A stretch of DNA of 64,000 nucleotides from G942493215 sp942493215. GTDB taxonomy: Bacteria > Bacillota_I > Bacilli_A > RF39 > UBA660. Both the position numbers and the translations under genes were made by a program. Location of the stretch: assembly GCA_942493215.1 (NCBI GenBank), contig OW818670.1, positions 496,001 to 560,000 of the forward strand, read 5' to 3'. Below, in pieces: positions 1 through 8,209 of this stretch (the stretch's first letter is position 1; every line of letters begins with the position of its first letter). Below the pieces are notes generated by a model, which was not told where the DNA came from, did not search any database, and worked only from the letters and a program-made list of their open reading frames with translations.

Positions 1-154
1 CTTTTTTAACACTCTGATCATGTTCATCATTGCTATTCGCTATTACTCTTATTCTTATAGCTTCACTAGGAATTAGTATTTTTTGATCGGCTAATTCACC
101 CAATATTAAATATACAATTATAATTATAAGTATTAATATTATTGTCTTTTTCAT
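1..154 (-). CDS. spoIIR: Stage II sporulation protein R, N-terminal part (cut by window edge)
   Basis: The frame opens at ATG 152-154 behind a GGTGAT ribosome site and runs off the left edge after 51 codons. It starts with a Lys-rich tip and a hydrophobic segment of about 15 residues (signal or anchor), followed by AIRIRVIANSNDEHDQSVKK. The IRxRVIANSxxxxDQxxK block is the family hallmark of SpoIIR, the secreted forespore protein that triggers SpoIIGA-dependent processing of pro-sigma-E in the mother cell. It is separated from the DUF1292 gene by a terminator, so it should have its own promoter. A GTATA element lies at 192-196 on the minus strand, which could be a sigma-F -35, but the matching -10 is poor. 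The call rests on a short N-terminus only. Confidence 0.85.
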   Translation of the reverse strand, partial: MKKTIILILIIIIVYLILGELADQKILIPSEAIRIRVIANSNDEHDQSVKK

Positions 155-195
155 TCTATCACCATTATATAATGGACATTATTTTAATATTTATA

Positions 196-221
196 CAAAA
201 AAGAAAGCTATTCGCTTTCTT
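196..221 (-). terminator. Rho-independent terminator after DUF1292 gene
   Basis: GAAAGC and GCTTTC pair around a 5-nt loop (203-219), followed on the minus strand by six T (197-202). The hairpin overlaps the last codons of the DUF1292 gene and insulates spoIIR from the upstream genes. Confidence 0.75.
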
Positions 222-453
222 CTCCAACAACTTTATCATGAACAACTTTCATTAATGACATTATTATTTCTTCATCTTCAACTTCTGTAAGTGTAACATC
301 TTCACCGTTTTTCTCATATTCAAAATAAAGGGCTTTACGGGGATCATCAAATTCAGTCATAAGTAAATAGTTTTTTCCTTCATAAGGAAAATCAGCTGCT
401 ACAACATATTCTTTGTTATCATCCAATGTTAATATATCCGCCATCTTATACAT
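208..453 (-). CDS. DUF1292 family protein (YrzB-like)
   Basis: This is a small acidic protein of 81 residues. It shows the usual DUF1292 plan: an opening strand with an acidic turn (ILTLDDNKEYVV), a YLLMTEFDDP strand where family members have YxLLxP, and an acidic C-terminal helix ending DEEIIMSLMKVV. Family members are widespread in Firmicutes and have no established biochemical role; in Bacillus the gene sits beside yrrK and yrzL. Here it follows the 421-residue coiled-coil gene with 2 bases between them, and the stop of that gene lies inside its leader. The start at 453 has a GGGAG site 12 bases upstream; the next ATG (444) is an alternative. Confidence 0.75.
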   Translation of the reverse strand: MYKMADILTLDDNKEYVVAADFPYEGKNYLLMTEFDDPRKALYFEYEKNGEDVTLTEVEDEEIIMSLMKVVHDKVVGEESE

Positions 454-455
454 AA

Positions 456-1721
456 CTATATCGATCTCCCTTCTCCACTGATACTAGGCAAATCCGCTGG
501 GGTTGCTTCTATTTTACCTGCAGACAAACCATTAAAATAGGCTACAGACTCTACCCCTTGTATTGCTTTCATTAACCCTTCATCGGTTATTTTGTGATTA
601 TAAATTTGAGATAATATTTCACTAACTGCTTGATCATGAGCTGCTTGGCTAATAGCATCAGAAGTAGGGAAAACTACTTCCGAAGGCTTTTCATTTCTTA
701 ATTTTTCCATTTGAGACTCATGTTCTTCTATTGAAATCATTCCAACGGTCGCTTTAGTTCTTTCATCAAGACGAGCATTATTAATAGCTTCTAGATTAGT
801 CGCTTTTAAACCTTGCATTTGAGCCTCATGTTCTGCTAAAGACATCATACCAACCGTGGCTTTAGCTTTTTCTTCAGCTACAGCAGTATCAATAGCCGCT
901 TGTTTGCCTCTTTCGCCTTCTCTTTTACCACGCGCATAACCACTTTTATCCGTAGCAGCTATTTTAGACTCATGTGCAGCCTTGGATATTGAATTATCAA
1001 CCTGTGATTGGAGCGTAAAATTATCAGCCTTTAACTTTGCATGTTCCATTAAAAGCTCTCCATACGCAACAGGATCAATAACCGGAGTTGGAGTTACTGG
1101 AGTTGCAGTAGCCGGAGTCGGAGTTACTGGAGTTGCAGTAGCGGGTGTTGGAGTTGGTGTTGCAGTAGCGGGTGTTGGAGTTGGTGTTGCAGTAGCGGGT
1201 GTTGGAGTTGGTGTTGCAGTAGCGGGTGTTGGAGTTGCGGATGTTGCCGCTGCTCCTTCCCTTTCCGCTTCTTTTTCAGCCTTTACTTGCTTATTATGGT
1301 TCTTTAATTCTTTTTTTTGTTTGCCAATTTTTTTAAATTTTTTAATTGACCACCAACAAACAGCAACCGAACCAGCAAAAAGTAAATATTTAGAATGCAT
1401 TAGACTATTATACATATTTTGAGAATTCATACCGATTCCATCTAGAATAGACGGAAGACTACTTGCTAAAAGATTATTGATACGATCACTAATAGCATTA
1501 CCTAATTGCGAAAAATTGCTAATATTTTGAGCTATTGTCATTCCTAAATTACCAATCACAACCTCATAAGCAGCAGTAACACCACAAAGAATAGACGTAG
1601 CAGCTCTTAATGCCCTATTACCCCATAATCTATTTATACCATGACCAATTTGTTTTATGTCTTTTGAAGCCATAAGTTCTTCATATGATATATGTTTTAT
1701 AACCTTTTTTTTACCAGCCAT
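456..1721 (-). CDS. Unknown membrane protein with Thr-Pro-Ala repeats and a coiled coil
   Basis: I do not recognise this 421-residue protein. In order it has: a basic N-terminus (MAGKKKVIKHISYEEL); a region to residue 110 with two hydrophobic stretches (near 40-65 and 110-125), the second followed by a Lys-rich helix; a low-complexity linker of repeated ATPTPTP/ATPVTPTP units (about 160-215); and a charged helical C-terminal half. That half holds an imperfect duplication, KATVGMMSLAEHEAQMQ and KATVGMISIEEHESQME, about 40 residues apart. ATG 1721 has AAGAGGTG 6 bases upstream; a GTG 9 bases earlier lies too close to that site. It may tether a cytoplasmic or surface coiled coil through a flexible stalk; that is inference. 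It runs in the direction of DUF1292 and is probably cotranscribed with it. Confidence 0.7.
   Translation of the reverse strand: MAGKKKVIKHISYEELMASKDIKQIGHGINRLWGNRALRAATSILCGVTAAYEVVIGNLGMTIAQNISNFSQLGNAISDRINNLLASSLPSILDGIGMNSQNMYNSLMHSKYLLFAGSVAVCWWSIKKFKKIGKQKKELKNHNKQVKAEKEAEREGAAATSATPTPATATPTPTPATATPTPTPATATPTPTPATATPVTPTPATATPVTPTPVIDPVAYGELLMEHAKLKADNFTLQSQVDNSISKAAHESKIAATDKSGYARGKREGERGKQAAIDTAVAEEKAKATVGMMSLAEHEAQMQGLKATNLEAINNARLDERTKATVGMISIEEHESQMEKLRNEKPSEVVFPTSDAISQAAHDQAVSEILSQIYNHKITDEGLMKAIQGVESVAYFNGLSAGKIEATPADLPSISGEGRSI
1081..1240. repeat. Minisatellite inside the Thr-Pro linker gene
   Basis: Two near-identical 30-bp units (about 1082-1141) are followed by three copies of a 27-bp unit (about 1142-1222) and a partial copy. 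Each unit encodes 9 or 10 residues of the ATPTPTP type on the minus strand. Unit lengths are multiples of three, so gain or loss of units would keep the frame. Confidence 0.9.
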
Positions 1722-1774
1722 ATCAAACACCTCTTACATAAATGATAACACACCTATAAATGATAGTCAAATAA

Positions 1775-2230
1775 TTATTTATGATATGTTTCATGGTTTA
1801 CAATCTTAAAAGCACGATATATTTGTTCAATAAATATTAAGCGAAATAATTGATGAGGAAACGTTAATTTAGAAAAAGATAATCGTAAAGAACTGATATT
1901 TATAACACTTTGATGTAGACCATATGATCCACCAATTATAAAGGTTATATTGGAGTTATTTATCAATTGATTTTCAATCATTTTAGAAAAAGCAATGGAG
2001 TCATATTCTTGTCCATTAATATCAAGAACGATAACATATTCGTTTTCCTTAATATTATTTAAAATATTATGCGCTTCTTTCTCCAATATTTGGGTTTCAT
2101 TACCAATACTTATGTCTTCTAATTCAACTATTTGTAATTTGGTATATTTGGACAATCGTTTGGTATATTCTGCTATGGCATCTCTAATAAAGATTTCCTT
2201 TATTTTACCAACACAAATTAATTTAATCAT
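1775..2230 (-). CDS. rlmH: 23S rRNA (pseudouridine-1915 N3)-methyltransferase RlmH
   Basis: This 151-residue SPOUT-class methyltransferase modifies pseudouridine 1915 in helix 69 of 23S rRNA. The translation shows the N-terminal MIKLICVGKIKE strand-helix, the SAM-pocket segment FIIGGSYGLHQSV, the TFPHQLFRLIFIEQIYRAF helix, and a C-terminal NHETYHK in place of the usual RGxPYHK. Length matches the family (about 155-159). The ATG overlaps the TGA of the upstream metallo-hydrolase gene by 4 bases, so the two are translationally coupled. In staphylococci the 3' end of this gene is the SCCmec attachment site; no inserted element is seen here. Confidence 0.95.
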   Translation of the reverse strand: MIKLICVGKIKEIFIRDAIAEYTKRLSKYTKLQIVELEDISIGNETQILEKEAHNILNNIKENEYVIVLDINGQEYDSIAFSKMIENQLINNSNITFIIGGSYGLHQSVINISSLRLSFSKLTFPHQLFRLIFIEQIYRAFKIVNHETYHK

Positions 2231-2991
2231 ACTTCCATCAATTCCGTTCTTTCATTTTGCTTCGCAACTATTATTTCTACATTATCTTTATTAATAGTAT
2301 GTAATGTGTGACTTAAAGTCTCATAGGCTAATTCGGGATTATTATTTTCTTCACTTAAATGGGCTAAAACAATCGTTTTAGTATTATCACCAATAAATTT
2401 CGATAAATAGTAAGCTGAATCTTTATTAGATAAATGTCCTTTATCACCTAAAATACGTTGTTTAATTTGGTATGGATAACGACAATGCATTAGCAAATCC
2501 ACATCATGATTGCTTTCCATTATATAGAATGAACGATTGGATAACTTATTATAATATTTAGAGTTAATATAACCTGTATCAGTAATATAAACTAAAGATG
2601 TATTGTCATTACAGAATATATAGCCTAAAGAATCAGATGTATCATGGGATGTTTTTATAAAGTCTATGATCGTAGAATTAACAATTGTTTGTTCAGTTAT
2701 TATATAATAATCTTTTAAATTAATTGTTAATGATATTTCTTCATAAGCTTTTATACTTAAGTAGACGATAGGATGATGTTTCTTTAAAAACATCTTTAAT
2801 CCTTCTATATGATCAGTATGGGTATGGGTAATGAAAATGGCATTGATATCATTACTATCAACACCAATTTCCATTAATTTTTTTTCAATATATAAACAAC
2901 TATTACCGACATCAATAAGAATTTTATTTTCCCCAGCTTCAAGATAAGTGGCATTACCTTTGCTACCACTGGATAATATGCATGTTCTCAT
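2227..2991 (-). CDS. walJ: Metallo-beta-lactamase fold hydrolase WalJ/YycJ
   Basis: A 254-residue metallo-beta-lactamase fold protein. The metal motif HTHTDH (in ITHTHTDHIEGL) and the downstream ESNHD, GHLSN and VLAHLSEENN segments supply the remaining ligands. The MRxxxLSSGSKGNAT opening is typical of YycJ. In Bacilli this protein is encoded at the end of the walRK operon and behaves as a nuclease-like enzyme linked to DNA repair or division. Here no walRK genes are next to it; it overlaps the M23 peptidase gene by 4 bases upstream and rlmH by 4 bases downstream, the yycJ-rlmH order being common in Bacilli. Confidence 0.92.
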   Translation of the reverse strand: MRTCILSSGSKGNATYLEAGENKILIDVGNSCLYIEKKLMEIGVDSNDINAIFITHTHTDHIEGLKMFLKKHHPIVYLSIKAYEEISLTINLKDYYIITEQTIVNSTIIDFIKTSHDTSDSLGYIFCNDNTSLVYITDTGYINSKYYNKLSNRSFYIMESNHDVDLLMHCRYPYQIKQRILGDKGHLSNKDSAYYLSKFIGDNTKTIVLAHLSEENNNPELAYETLSHTLHTINKDNVEIIVAKQNERTELMEV

Positions 2992-4442
2992 CGACTATAA
3001 TATGTCCATGGACTAATACGTATCCACATACCTCTCCATATTTCAAAATGGAGGTGAGCACCAGTTGAAGCTCCTGTTGAACCCATACGAGCAATTAGTT
3101 GCCCACGTGCCACCGTATGACCAACTTTCGCCACATATGAACTAAGATGTCCATATAAAGTATAATAGCCATTATTATGATCAATAATTATATAATTGCC
3201 ATAACCACCATATTCATATGCTTCTTTCACAATTGTTCCATTATTGGCTGCATAAATATTTGAACCATATCCGGTACCAGATATATCAATTCCTTGATGA
3301 AATTCACGATTACCACGAATCGGATTAATACGCCAAGCATAATCAGTTGTAATACGATAACCACTTTCAGTTGGCCATGACCAAATTTTTAAATTACCAA
3401 CATTAGGAACAATCTTACCACCTCTTACCCATATTTGATTAACAGCTGGTTTTAATTGTTCTTTAGATGAATTATCGGCCGGATTTTCAACACCATTAAC
3501 GCTTGTTATTGAGCTAGCAATACGTTCTAATCCATCAACACCCTGTTGAATTATTTCATCATCACCCTGAACACGATTAGGATCAATGGTTTCTTGAACA
3601 GCAAATTTTGTTACAACATCTTCAACAATATATTCATTTACAACCACCGAAATTTTAGGGTTAGTAACCGTTATATTTAGTATCTGGCCAGGATATAATA
3701 AACTCTTTTCACTAGCAAGAGTAGGATTAGATATTAATATTTCCCCGGTTGCTACCTGGTTAGCTAACGCTATACTAGGAATATTATCTCCACTTTTAAC
3801 AGCATAAACTCGACTTTCTTTTTTTCCACCAAAAATAAGAAGTTCAGTTAATGACTGTTCATCAGTATATATTTTTTTATTTAATGGTACTTTCTCTTTT
3901 TTAGTAGTAATTTTGTCATTTACATATACATTTTCAATATTATCACCAGTTGTTACTATCTTTGCTTGCGTATCAGTTAAATAAGCATTATAACGTTCTT
4001 TACCAACATAAGTATTAATAACATTTTCAATAGCTTGCTTTAATATGTCCTTATTAACAACATAAAAGGAAATACCATCACCTGTTCCTTTACTATTTAC
4101 GGCATATGCCTCAATAGTAAATGGTGATTGGGCCATTACCTTTTTATATATATCATCAACTGACATAATATTACCATCATAGGTATTTATTTTAACAATG
4201 CGCATATCTTTTGGTGCATATATATTTTTTACACCATATTGTTTTTTGTATTTAGCACCTTGCTGATCAATATATTTTTCTAACTCCGCCTTAGATTTTA
4301 TAATACCAATAACATTATCACCTAAATATACTTGATAATAAGAATTTGGTAATTCATTATTACGATTATCAAAACCTGTTAAAAAGACTGAAACACTTAT
4401 TAACAATATGGCTACAAAAGTCATTATGTTTTTCAAAATCAT
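2988..4442 (-). CDS. M23 family cell-wall endopeptidase with LysM and G5-like segment
   Basis: This is a secreted or membrane-anchored peptidoglycan endopeptidase. Residues about 7-22 form a signal or anchor segment; a long N-terminal region follows. A LysM repeat (VKSGDNIPSIALANQ...LYPGQILNI) lies near 215-265, then a G5-like strand region (VVTKFAVQETIDPNRVQGDDEI), then the M23 domain. The zinc ligands are in FHQGIDIS and HLHFEIW, with YTLYGHL between them. ATG 4442 follows an ATAGGTG site; a GTG directly before it is less likely. The architecture matches M23 proteins encoded beside yycJ or dnaB in Bacilli. Bond specificity (DD- or glycyl-endopeptidase) cannot be read from sequence. Confidence 0.9.
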   Translation of the reverse strand: MILKNIMTFVAILLISVSVFLTGFDNRNNELPNSYYQVYLGDNVIGIIKSKAELEKYIDQQGAKYKKQYGVKNIYAPKDMRIVKINTYDGNIMSVDDIYKKVMAQSPFTIEAYAVNSKGTGDGISFYVVNKDILKQAIENVINTYVGKERYNAYLTDTQAKIVTTGDNIENVYVNDKITTKKEKVPLNKKIYTDEQSLTELLIFGGKKESRVYAVKSGDNIPSIALANQVATGEILISNPTLASEKSLLYPGQILNITVTNPKISVVVNEYIVEDVVTKFAVQETIDPNRVQGDDEIIQQGVDGLERIASSITSVNGVENPADNSSKEQLKPAVNQIWVRGGKIVPNVGNLKIWSWPTESGYRITTDYAWRINPIRGNREFHQGIDISGTGYGSNIYAANNGTIVKEAYEYGGYGNYIIIDHNNGYYTLYGHLSSYVAKVGHTVARGQLIARMGSTGASTGAHLHFEIWRGMWIRISPWTYYSR

Positions 4443-4445
4443 CAC

Positions 4446-5786
4446 CTATTTTTCTTCTTTATTCACAAAATTAACAAATGTCTGAGTATTACGTTTGAAT
4501 ATTAAATCAATAGTTGCGGTTGGTCCACTACGATGTTTACCAATAATAAACTCACTTTTACTTGTAAATTCATCAATTGCTAATTCCTTTTTATAGTAAT
4601 CTTCACGATAAAGGAAAGCTACGATATCGGCATCTTGTTCAATTGAGCCAGATTCACGTAAGTCACTTAAAATTGGTCGTTTATCATCACGTGCTTCAAC
4701 ACTACGTGATAATTGGGCTAAAGCAACAACGGGAACACTTAATTCCATCGCCAAAGTCTTTAGTGAACGCGAAATATCTGATACTTCTTGTTGTCTGTTA
4801 GCACCATAATTACCACCACCACTAATTAACTGTAAGTAGTCGATGATAACAATTGCTAAACCATCACTAGAGCTTGCTAGTCTTCGACATTTAGCTTTTA
4901 TTTCCCCAATAGTAATACCCGGGGTATCATCAATAAAGATCTTGGTATCAGCTAAACGGCTAATAGCTTCATTAACTCTCTTCCAATCGTCATGTAAAAG
5001 ATGACCAGACCGTAATTTATAACCATCTATTTGGCCAACTGACGCTAACATTAGGGTTGCTAATTGTTCAGCACCCATTTCCAAATTAAATAGAGCAACG
5101 GCTTTTTTACTATTCATCGCAACATTAGTTGCTAAATTTACCGCAAAAGTAGTTTTTCCCATTGCTGGTCTAGCGGCAATAATAATTAATTGATTGGGTT
5201 GTAATCCCGATGTAACTTTATCAATATCATAGAAACCCGTAGCTAATCCCGTTACTTCGCCCTTTAATTCGGCTAATTTTTCTAAGTCAGCCTGAGTCTT
5301 AAATAAGACATCTTGAATTGAACGAAATTCTGTTCCTTCACGAATCTTACAAACACCTAAAATTTTCTTTTCGGCATTATCAACAACATTACCAACATCA
5401 TTACTAGTATCATAAGCTGCATTAGCAATATCATTAGCTTCATTAATCAATTTTCTGAGTAAAGACTTATCAACAATAATCTTTATATAAAATTCAATAT
5501 TAGAAGCACTAGGAACACCATTTATAATTGCTGCTAAATAATCAACATCACCAATTGTTTTTAACCATCCTCTATTACTTAATTCTGAACTTACAGTTGT
5601 AACATCTATTGGTGCACCTTTATCTGAAAGATCTTTTATAACCGTGAATATTTTATTATGATTATCCAAATAAAAGATATCAGCGGTTAATGTTTCTAAC
5701 CCCTTTTGTAAAGCATATTTAGATAGAAACATTGAGCCAATTACTGCTTTTTCAGCATTTAAATCTTGAGGAATAATTCTTTCCAT
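4446..5786 (-). CDS. dnaB: Replicative DNA helicase (DnaB; named DnaC in Bacillus)
   Basis: A 446-residue hexameric replicative helicase. The N-terminal domain (to about 150) begins PQDLNAEKAVIGSMFL, and the RecA-like motor follows. Walker A is RPAMGKTTFA, the Walker B region is VIIDYLQLISG, and QLSRSVEARDDKRPILSDLRESGSIEQDAD is the conserved C-terminal block (quoted here in parts: QLSRSVE, RDDKRPILSDLRE, SGSIEQDAD). Length is normal. It lies 8 bases downstream of rplI, the same gdpP-rplI-dnaC order as in Bacillus. Its TAG stop overlaps the leader of the M23 gene, so these genes are probably one operon. Confidence 0.97.
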   Translation of the reverse strand: MERIIPQDLNAEKAVIGSMFLSKYALQKGLETLTADIFYLDNHNKIFTVIKDLSDKGAPIDVTTVSSELSNRGWLKTIGDVDYLAAIINGVPSASNIEFYIKIIVDKSLLRKLINEANDIANAAYDTSNDVGNVVDNAEKKILGVCKIREGTEFRSIQDVLFKTQADLEKLAELKGEVTGLATGFYDIDKVTSGLQPNQLIIIAARPAMGKTTFAVNLATNVAMNSKKAVALFNLEMGAEQLATLMLASVGQIDGYKLRSGHLLHDDWKRVNEAISRLADTKIFIDDTPGITIGEIKAKCRRLASSSDGLAIVIIDYLQLISGGGNYGANRQQEVSDISRSLKTLAMELSVPVVALAQLSRSVEARDDKRPILSDLRESGSIEQDADIVAFLYREDYYKKELAIDEFTSKSEFIIGKHRSGPTATIDLIFKRNTQTFVNFVNKEEK

Positions 5787-5794
5787 ACTATCAC

Positions 5795-6238
5795 CTAGCT
5801 TTCTTTGACTAGTTCAACCTTTAAAATAGCTATAACATCCTTATAAAGTTCAATTTCTACTCGGTGATAACCAAGACTACATAAAGTATTAGCTTTTATT
5901 TTCTTTTTATCAACTTGAATTTTTTGTTTTGCTAATTCTTCAACAATTTGTTTAGATGTAATACTACCAAAAATTTGATCTTGTTTACCGGTTTTAACTT
6001 TAAAAGTTAGTTTCAAACTTTCCATTTTTTGTTTAATCAACTCTGCTTCTTTAATAGCTTGTTCTTTTTGATGTTGCATTTTAACATTTTCATGTTCTAA
6101 ATGTTTTAGATTCTCATTATTAGCTACAACTCCTAGTCCTTTATTAACTAAAAAGTTTAAACCATAGCCATCTTTCACTTCAATAATTTGACCTTTTTTA
6201 CCTTGTCCTTTGACATTAGTCGTTAATATTATTCGCAT
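5795..6238 (-). CDS. rplI: 50S ribosomal protein bL9
   Basis: A 147-residue bL9. It has the N-terminal domain motif KGQGKKGQIIEVKDGYGLNFL, here read as KGQGKKGQIIEVKDG then YGLNFLV, a long Lys/Gln-rich connecting helix (about 45-80), and a C-terminal rRNA-binding domain with KTGKQDQIFGSIT. Length and domain order are those of the family. It sits 10 bases downstream of the gdpP-type gene and 8 bases upstream of dnaB. Confidence 0.97.
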   Translation of the reverse strand: MRIILTTNVKGQGKKGQIIEVKDGYGLNFLVNKGLGVVANNENLKHLEHENVKMQHQKEQAIKEAELIKQKMESLKLTFKVKTGKQDQIFGSITSKQIVEELAKQKIQVDKKKIKANTLCSLGYHRVEIELYKDVIAILKVELVKES

Positions 6239-6248
6239 TTTATTCCCC

Positions 6249-7214
6249 CTAACTTAGAATTTTTTCCAATTCCTTTACAACTTGTGTTACATCTTTGTTT
6301 GTTATCTGAGCAGCCGCATCAGTAGTATGTCCGCCACCGCCCATTATACTCATGATTTTTTCAACATCAAATCTACCTAACGAACGAGCACTTATACCAA
6401 CTACATTATCATTAATATGACCAACCGTAAAAGCTGCTTCCATATGATCAAACTTAAGTTGTATTTCTGATAAAATAGCCAATTCTTCACGACTACATTT
6501 CTCTCCCTTTAGGACACAAATAGAATATTTTTTATTATAAATATAACTGTTATCTAATTTCTTAAAACGAGCAATAAATTGTTTTCTATCTTCTTGTAAT
6601 AACTCTTGTTTTAAAACATTATCGGCTCCCATTTTAGATAATAAAGCTGCTGCTAAATGAGTATTTTCTGTAGCTTTAATTTGGTAATTATTAGTATCTA
6701 TTTCTAAACCTGCTAGCATAATAGTTGCTAAAACAGGATCTATTCTTTGATTCAAATAACGGACATAATCCGTAATTATCTCAACAACACTTGAAGCATT
6801 GGCATTAATATAATTAAAAACTGTATTTTTAATATAATCACCTATTTTAATATGATGATCAATAATGGCTACATTAGGAATAATTTCTAAAAGTTTTGGT
6901 TCTTCTAATAAAATAGCACGATGAGTATCTAAAACTATCAATAATGTATCTTTACCATTTTTAATACTGTTTAGGTTAGAAGTAAAAGATAAATTAAATT
7001 TTTTATCTTTTAATTTCTTTAAAGCCTTATTAACTGATGTATTATTAGATTTATTATAGAAAAAAAGATAACACTTCTTTCCTAAAGATTCAATAATATA
7101 GTTTAAGCATAATGCTGAACTAAGACCATCTAAATCAACGTTAGAGTGACTAACGATAATAAATTTATTATATTGATTAATTAATTTTGTAAAAGATATA
7201 AACACTTCATCCAT
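6249..7214 (-). CDS. DHH/DHHA1 phosphodiesterase: catalytic part of GdpP only
   Basis: A 321-residue DHH-DHHA1 phosphodiesterase. Metal-site motifs are seen at residues 23-29 (HSNVDLD), 96 (VLDTH), 119-121 (DHH) and 292-296 (GGGGH); VGISARSLGRFDVEKIMSIM is the GdpP-type DHHA1 signature. In GdpP this domain hydrolyses c-di-AMP to pApA. Bacillus-type GdpP has about 650 residues with two membrane helices, a PAS-like and a degenerate GGDEF domain first; all are missing here and no upstream frame supplies them. Its place directly before rplI and dnaB is that of gdpP. It may therefore be a soluble c-di-AMP phosphodiesterase, or have drifted to an NrnA-like nanoRNase/pAp role; sequence alone does not decide. 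Confidence 0.85.
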   Translation of the reverse strand: MDEVFISFTKLINQYNKFIIVSHSNVDLDGLSSALCLNYIIESLGKKCYLFFYNKSNNTSVNKALKKLKDKKFNLSFTSNLNSIKNGKDTLLIVLDTHRAILLEEPKLLEIIPNVAIIDHHIKIGDYIKNTVFNYINANASSVVEIITDYVRYLNQRIDPVLATIMLAGLEIDTNNYQIKATENTHLAAALLSKMGADNVLKQELLQEDRKQFIARFKKLDNSYIYNKKYSICVLKGEKCSREELAILSEIQLKFDHMEAAFTVGHINDNVVGISARSLGRFDVEKIMSIMGGGGHTTDAAAQITNKDVTQVVKELEKILS

Positions 7215-7263
7215 AACATCACATCCATTAATATTATACTATATTTTATACTTCTTGTCTTTA

Positions 7264-7287
7264 AAAAAAGATAATAACTTATCTTTC
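7264..7287 (-). terminator. Terminator at the end of whiA
   Basis: On the minus strand AAAGATAA pairs with TTATCTTT around a 4-nt loop and is followed by a run of T. It overlaps the whiA stop codon and separates whiA from the gdpP-type gene. Confidence 0.7.
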
Positions 7288-8208
7288 CGTTTTTTTCCTT
7301 ATTTTAAATTTATTAGCTAATTCTTTTATTTTCTTTAAACGGTGATATAGACCAGATTTGGTTAAATGGTCATTAGTTTCTACATTAATAATTTCCACTA
7401 ATTCTAATAATGAAGCTTCAGGGTATTTTTCACGATAAGTAACAACTAATTTTTCTTTATCAGATAGAATATTTAGACCAGCATATTCCTTGATAATATT
7501 AATGTCTTTTATTTGTTCATCAGCAGTGGCAATAATCTTATCAACATTAGCTTGTTCACAATTATTAAGACGATTAGTCATATTTTTGTGATCACGATAA
7601 ATTCTAATATCCTCATAGTATAATACAGCATTAGTAGCTCCTATTATTCGTAAAAAGTCCCCAATTTTTTCTGCTTCTTTGACATATACCATATACTTAT
7701 TTTCTCTTTTTAGGTATTTACTACCTAAAGAAAATAGGTTTAATTTATCACTAATAAACGTAGCATAAGCTTCACTATCAACAATAAATTCCAGATGATA
7801 ACGCGACTTTTTAGGATCATTAATACTACCAGCCACTAGAAATAAGCCTCTTATATAAGCCCTTAATATATCTTCATCATCAGTAATATAACTTTCTGGT
7901 ACAAAGTTCGTTGGCACTAAACCAATACCTTCTAGGTATGAATTGGTATCACCACTAACTTCTAATATATAGATATAGTTTTTATAATAACTATGTCCTT
8001 GACGAACAATTATTTTAGGTACAATATTCCATACTTCTTTTATTAGATTATAAATTCTTCTAGCTACACTAGCATTTTCAGATGTTATTTTAATTAAATG
8101 ATTATCAATAAAATTATTAGAAACAATAGCTGATAACTCGGTAATGGCCTCTATTGGTAATATCGGCATTTTACTTACCTCATTTTTTACAATACTTGTA
8201 AATGACAT
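7279..8208 (-). CDS. whiA: DNA-binding protein WhiA
   Basis: A 309-residue WhiA-family protein with an N-terminal LAGLIDADG-like homing-endonuclease fold (no catalytic residues expected) and a C-terminal helix-turn-helix. Diagnostic segments are the opening MSFTSIVKNEVSK, RAYIRGLFLVAGSINDP, the NCEQANVDK stretch (family form: NCETANxxK), and the C-terminal HTH around SLLELVEI and LTKSGLYHRLKKI. In Bacillus it influences cell division and chromosome segregation. It starts 1 base after the yvcK stop, the conserved yvcK-whiA pair, with AAGGAG upstream. Confidence 0.96.
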   Translation of the reverse strand: MSFTSIVKNEVSKMPILPIEAITELSAIVSNNFIDNHLIKITSENASVARRIYNLIKEVWNIVPKIIVRQGHSYYKNYIYILEVSGDTNSYLEGIGLVPTNFVPESYITDDEDILRAYIRGLFLVAGSINDPKKSRYHLEFIVDSEAYATFISDKLNLFSLGSKYLKRENKYMVYVKEAEKIGDFLRIIGATNAVLYYEDIRIYRDHKNMTNRLNNCEQANVDKIIATADEQIKDINIIKEYAGLNILSDKEKLVVTYREKYPEASLLELVEIINVETNDHLTKSGLYHRLKKIKELANKFKIRKKTER

Positions 8209-8209
8209 G

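Noticed and set aside
982..1422. Plus-strand open frame of 146 codons with Val/Gly/Ala repeats
   Set aside because: It is the complement of the Thr-Pro minisatellite in the minus-strand gene and has no promoter or ribosome site.
1775..1800. Possible SCC-type attachment site at the 3' end of rlmH
   Set aside because: No inverted repeats, recombinase genes or duplicated end sequence are present nearby; there is no sign of an integrated element.
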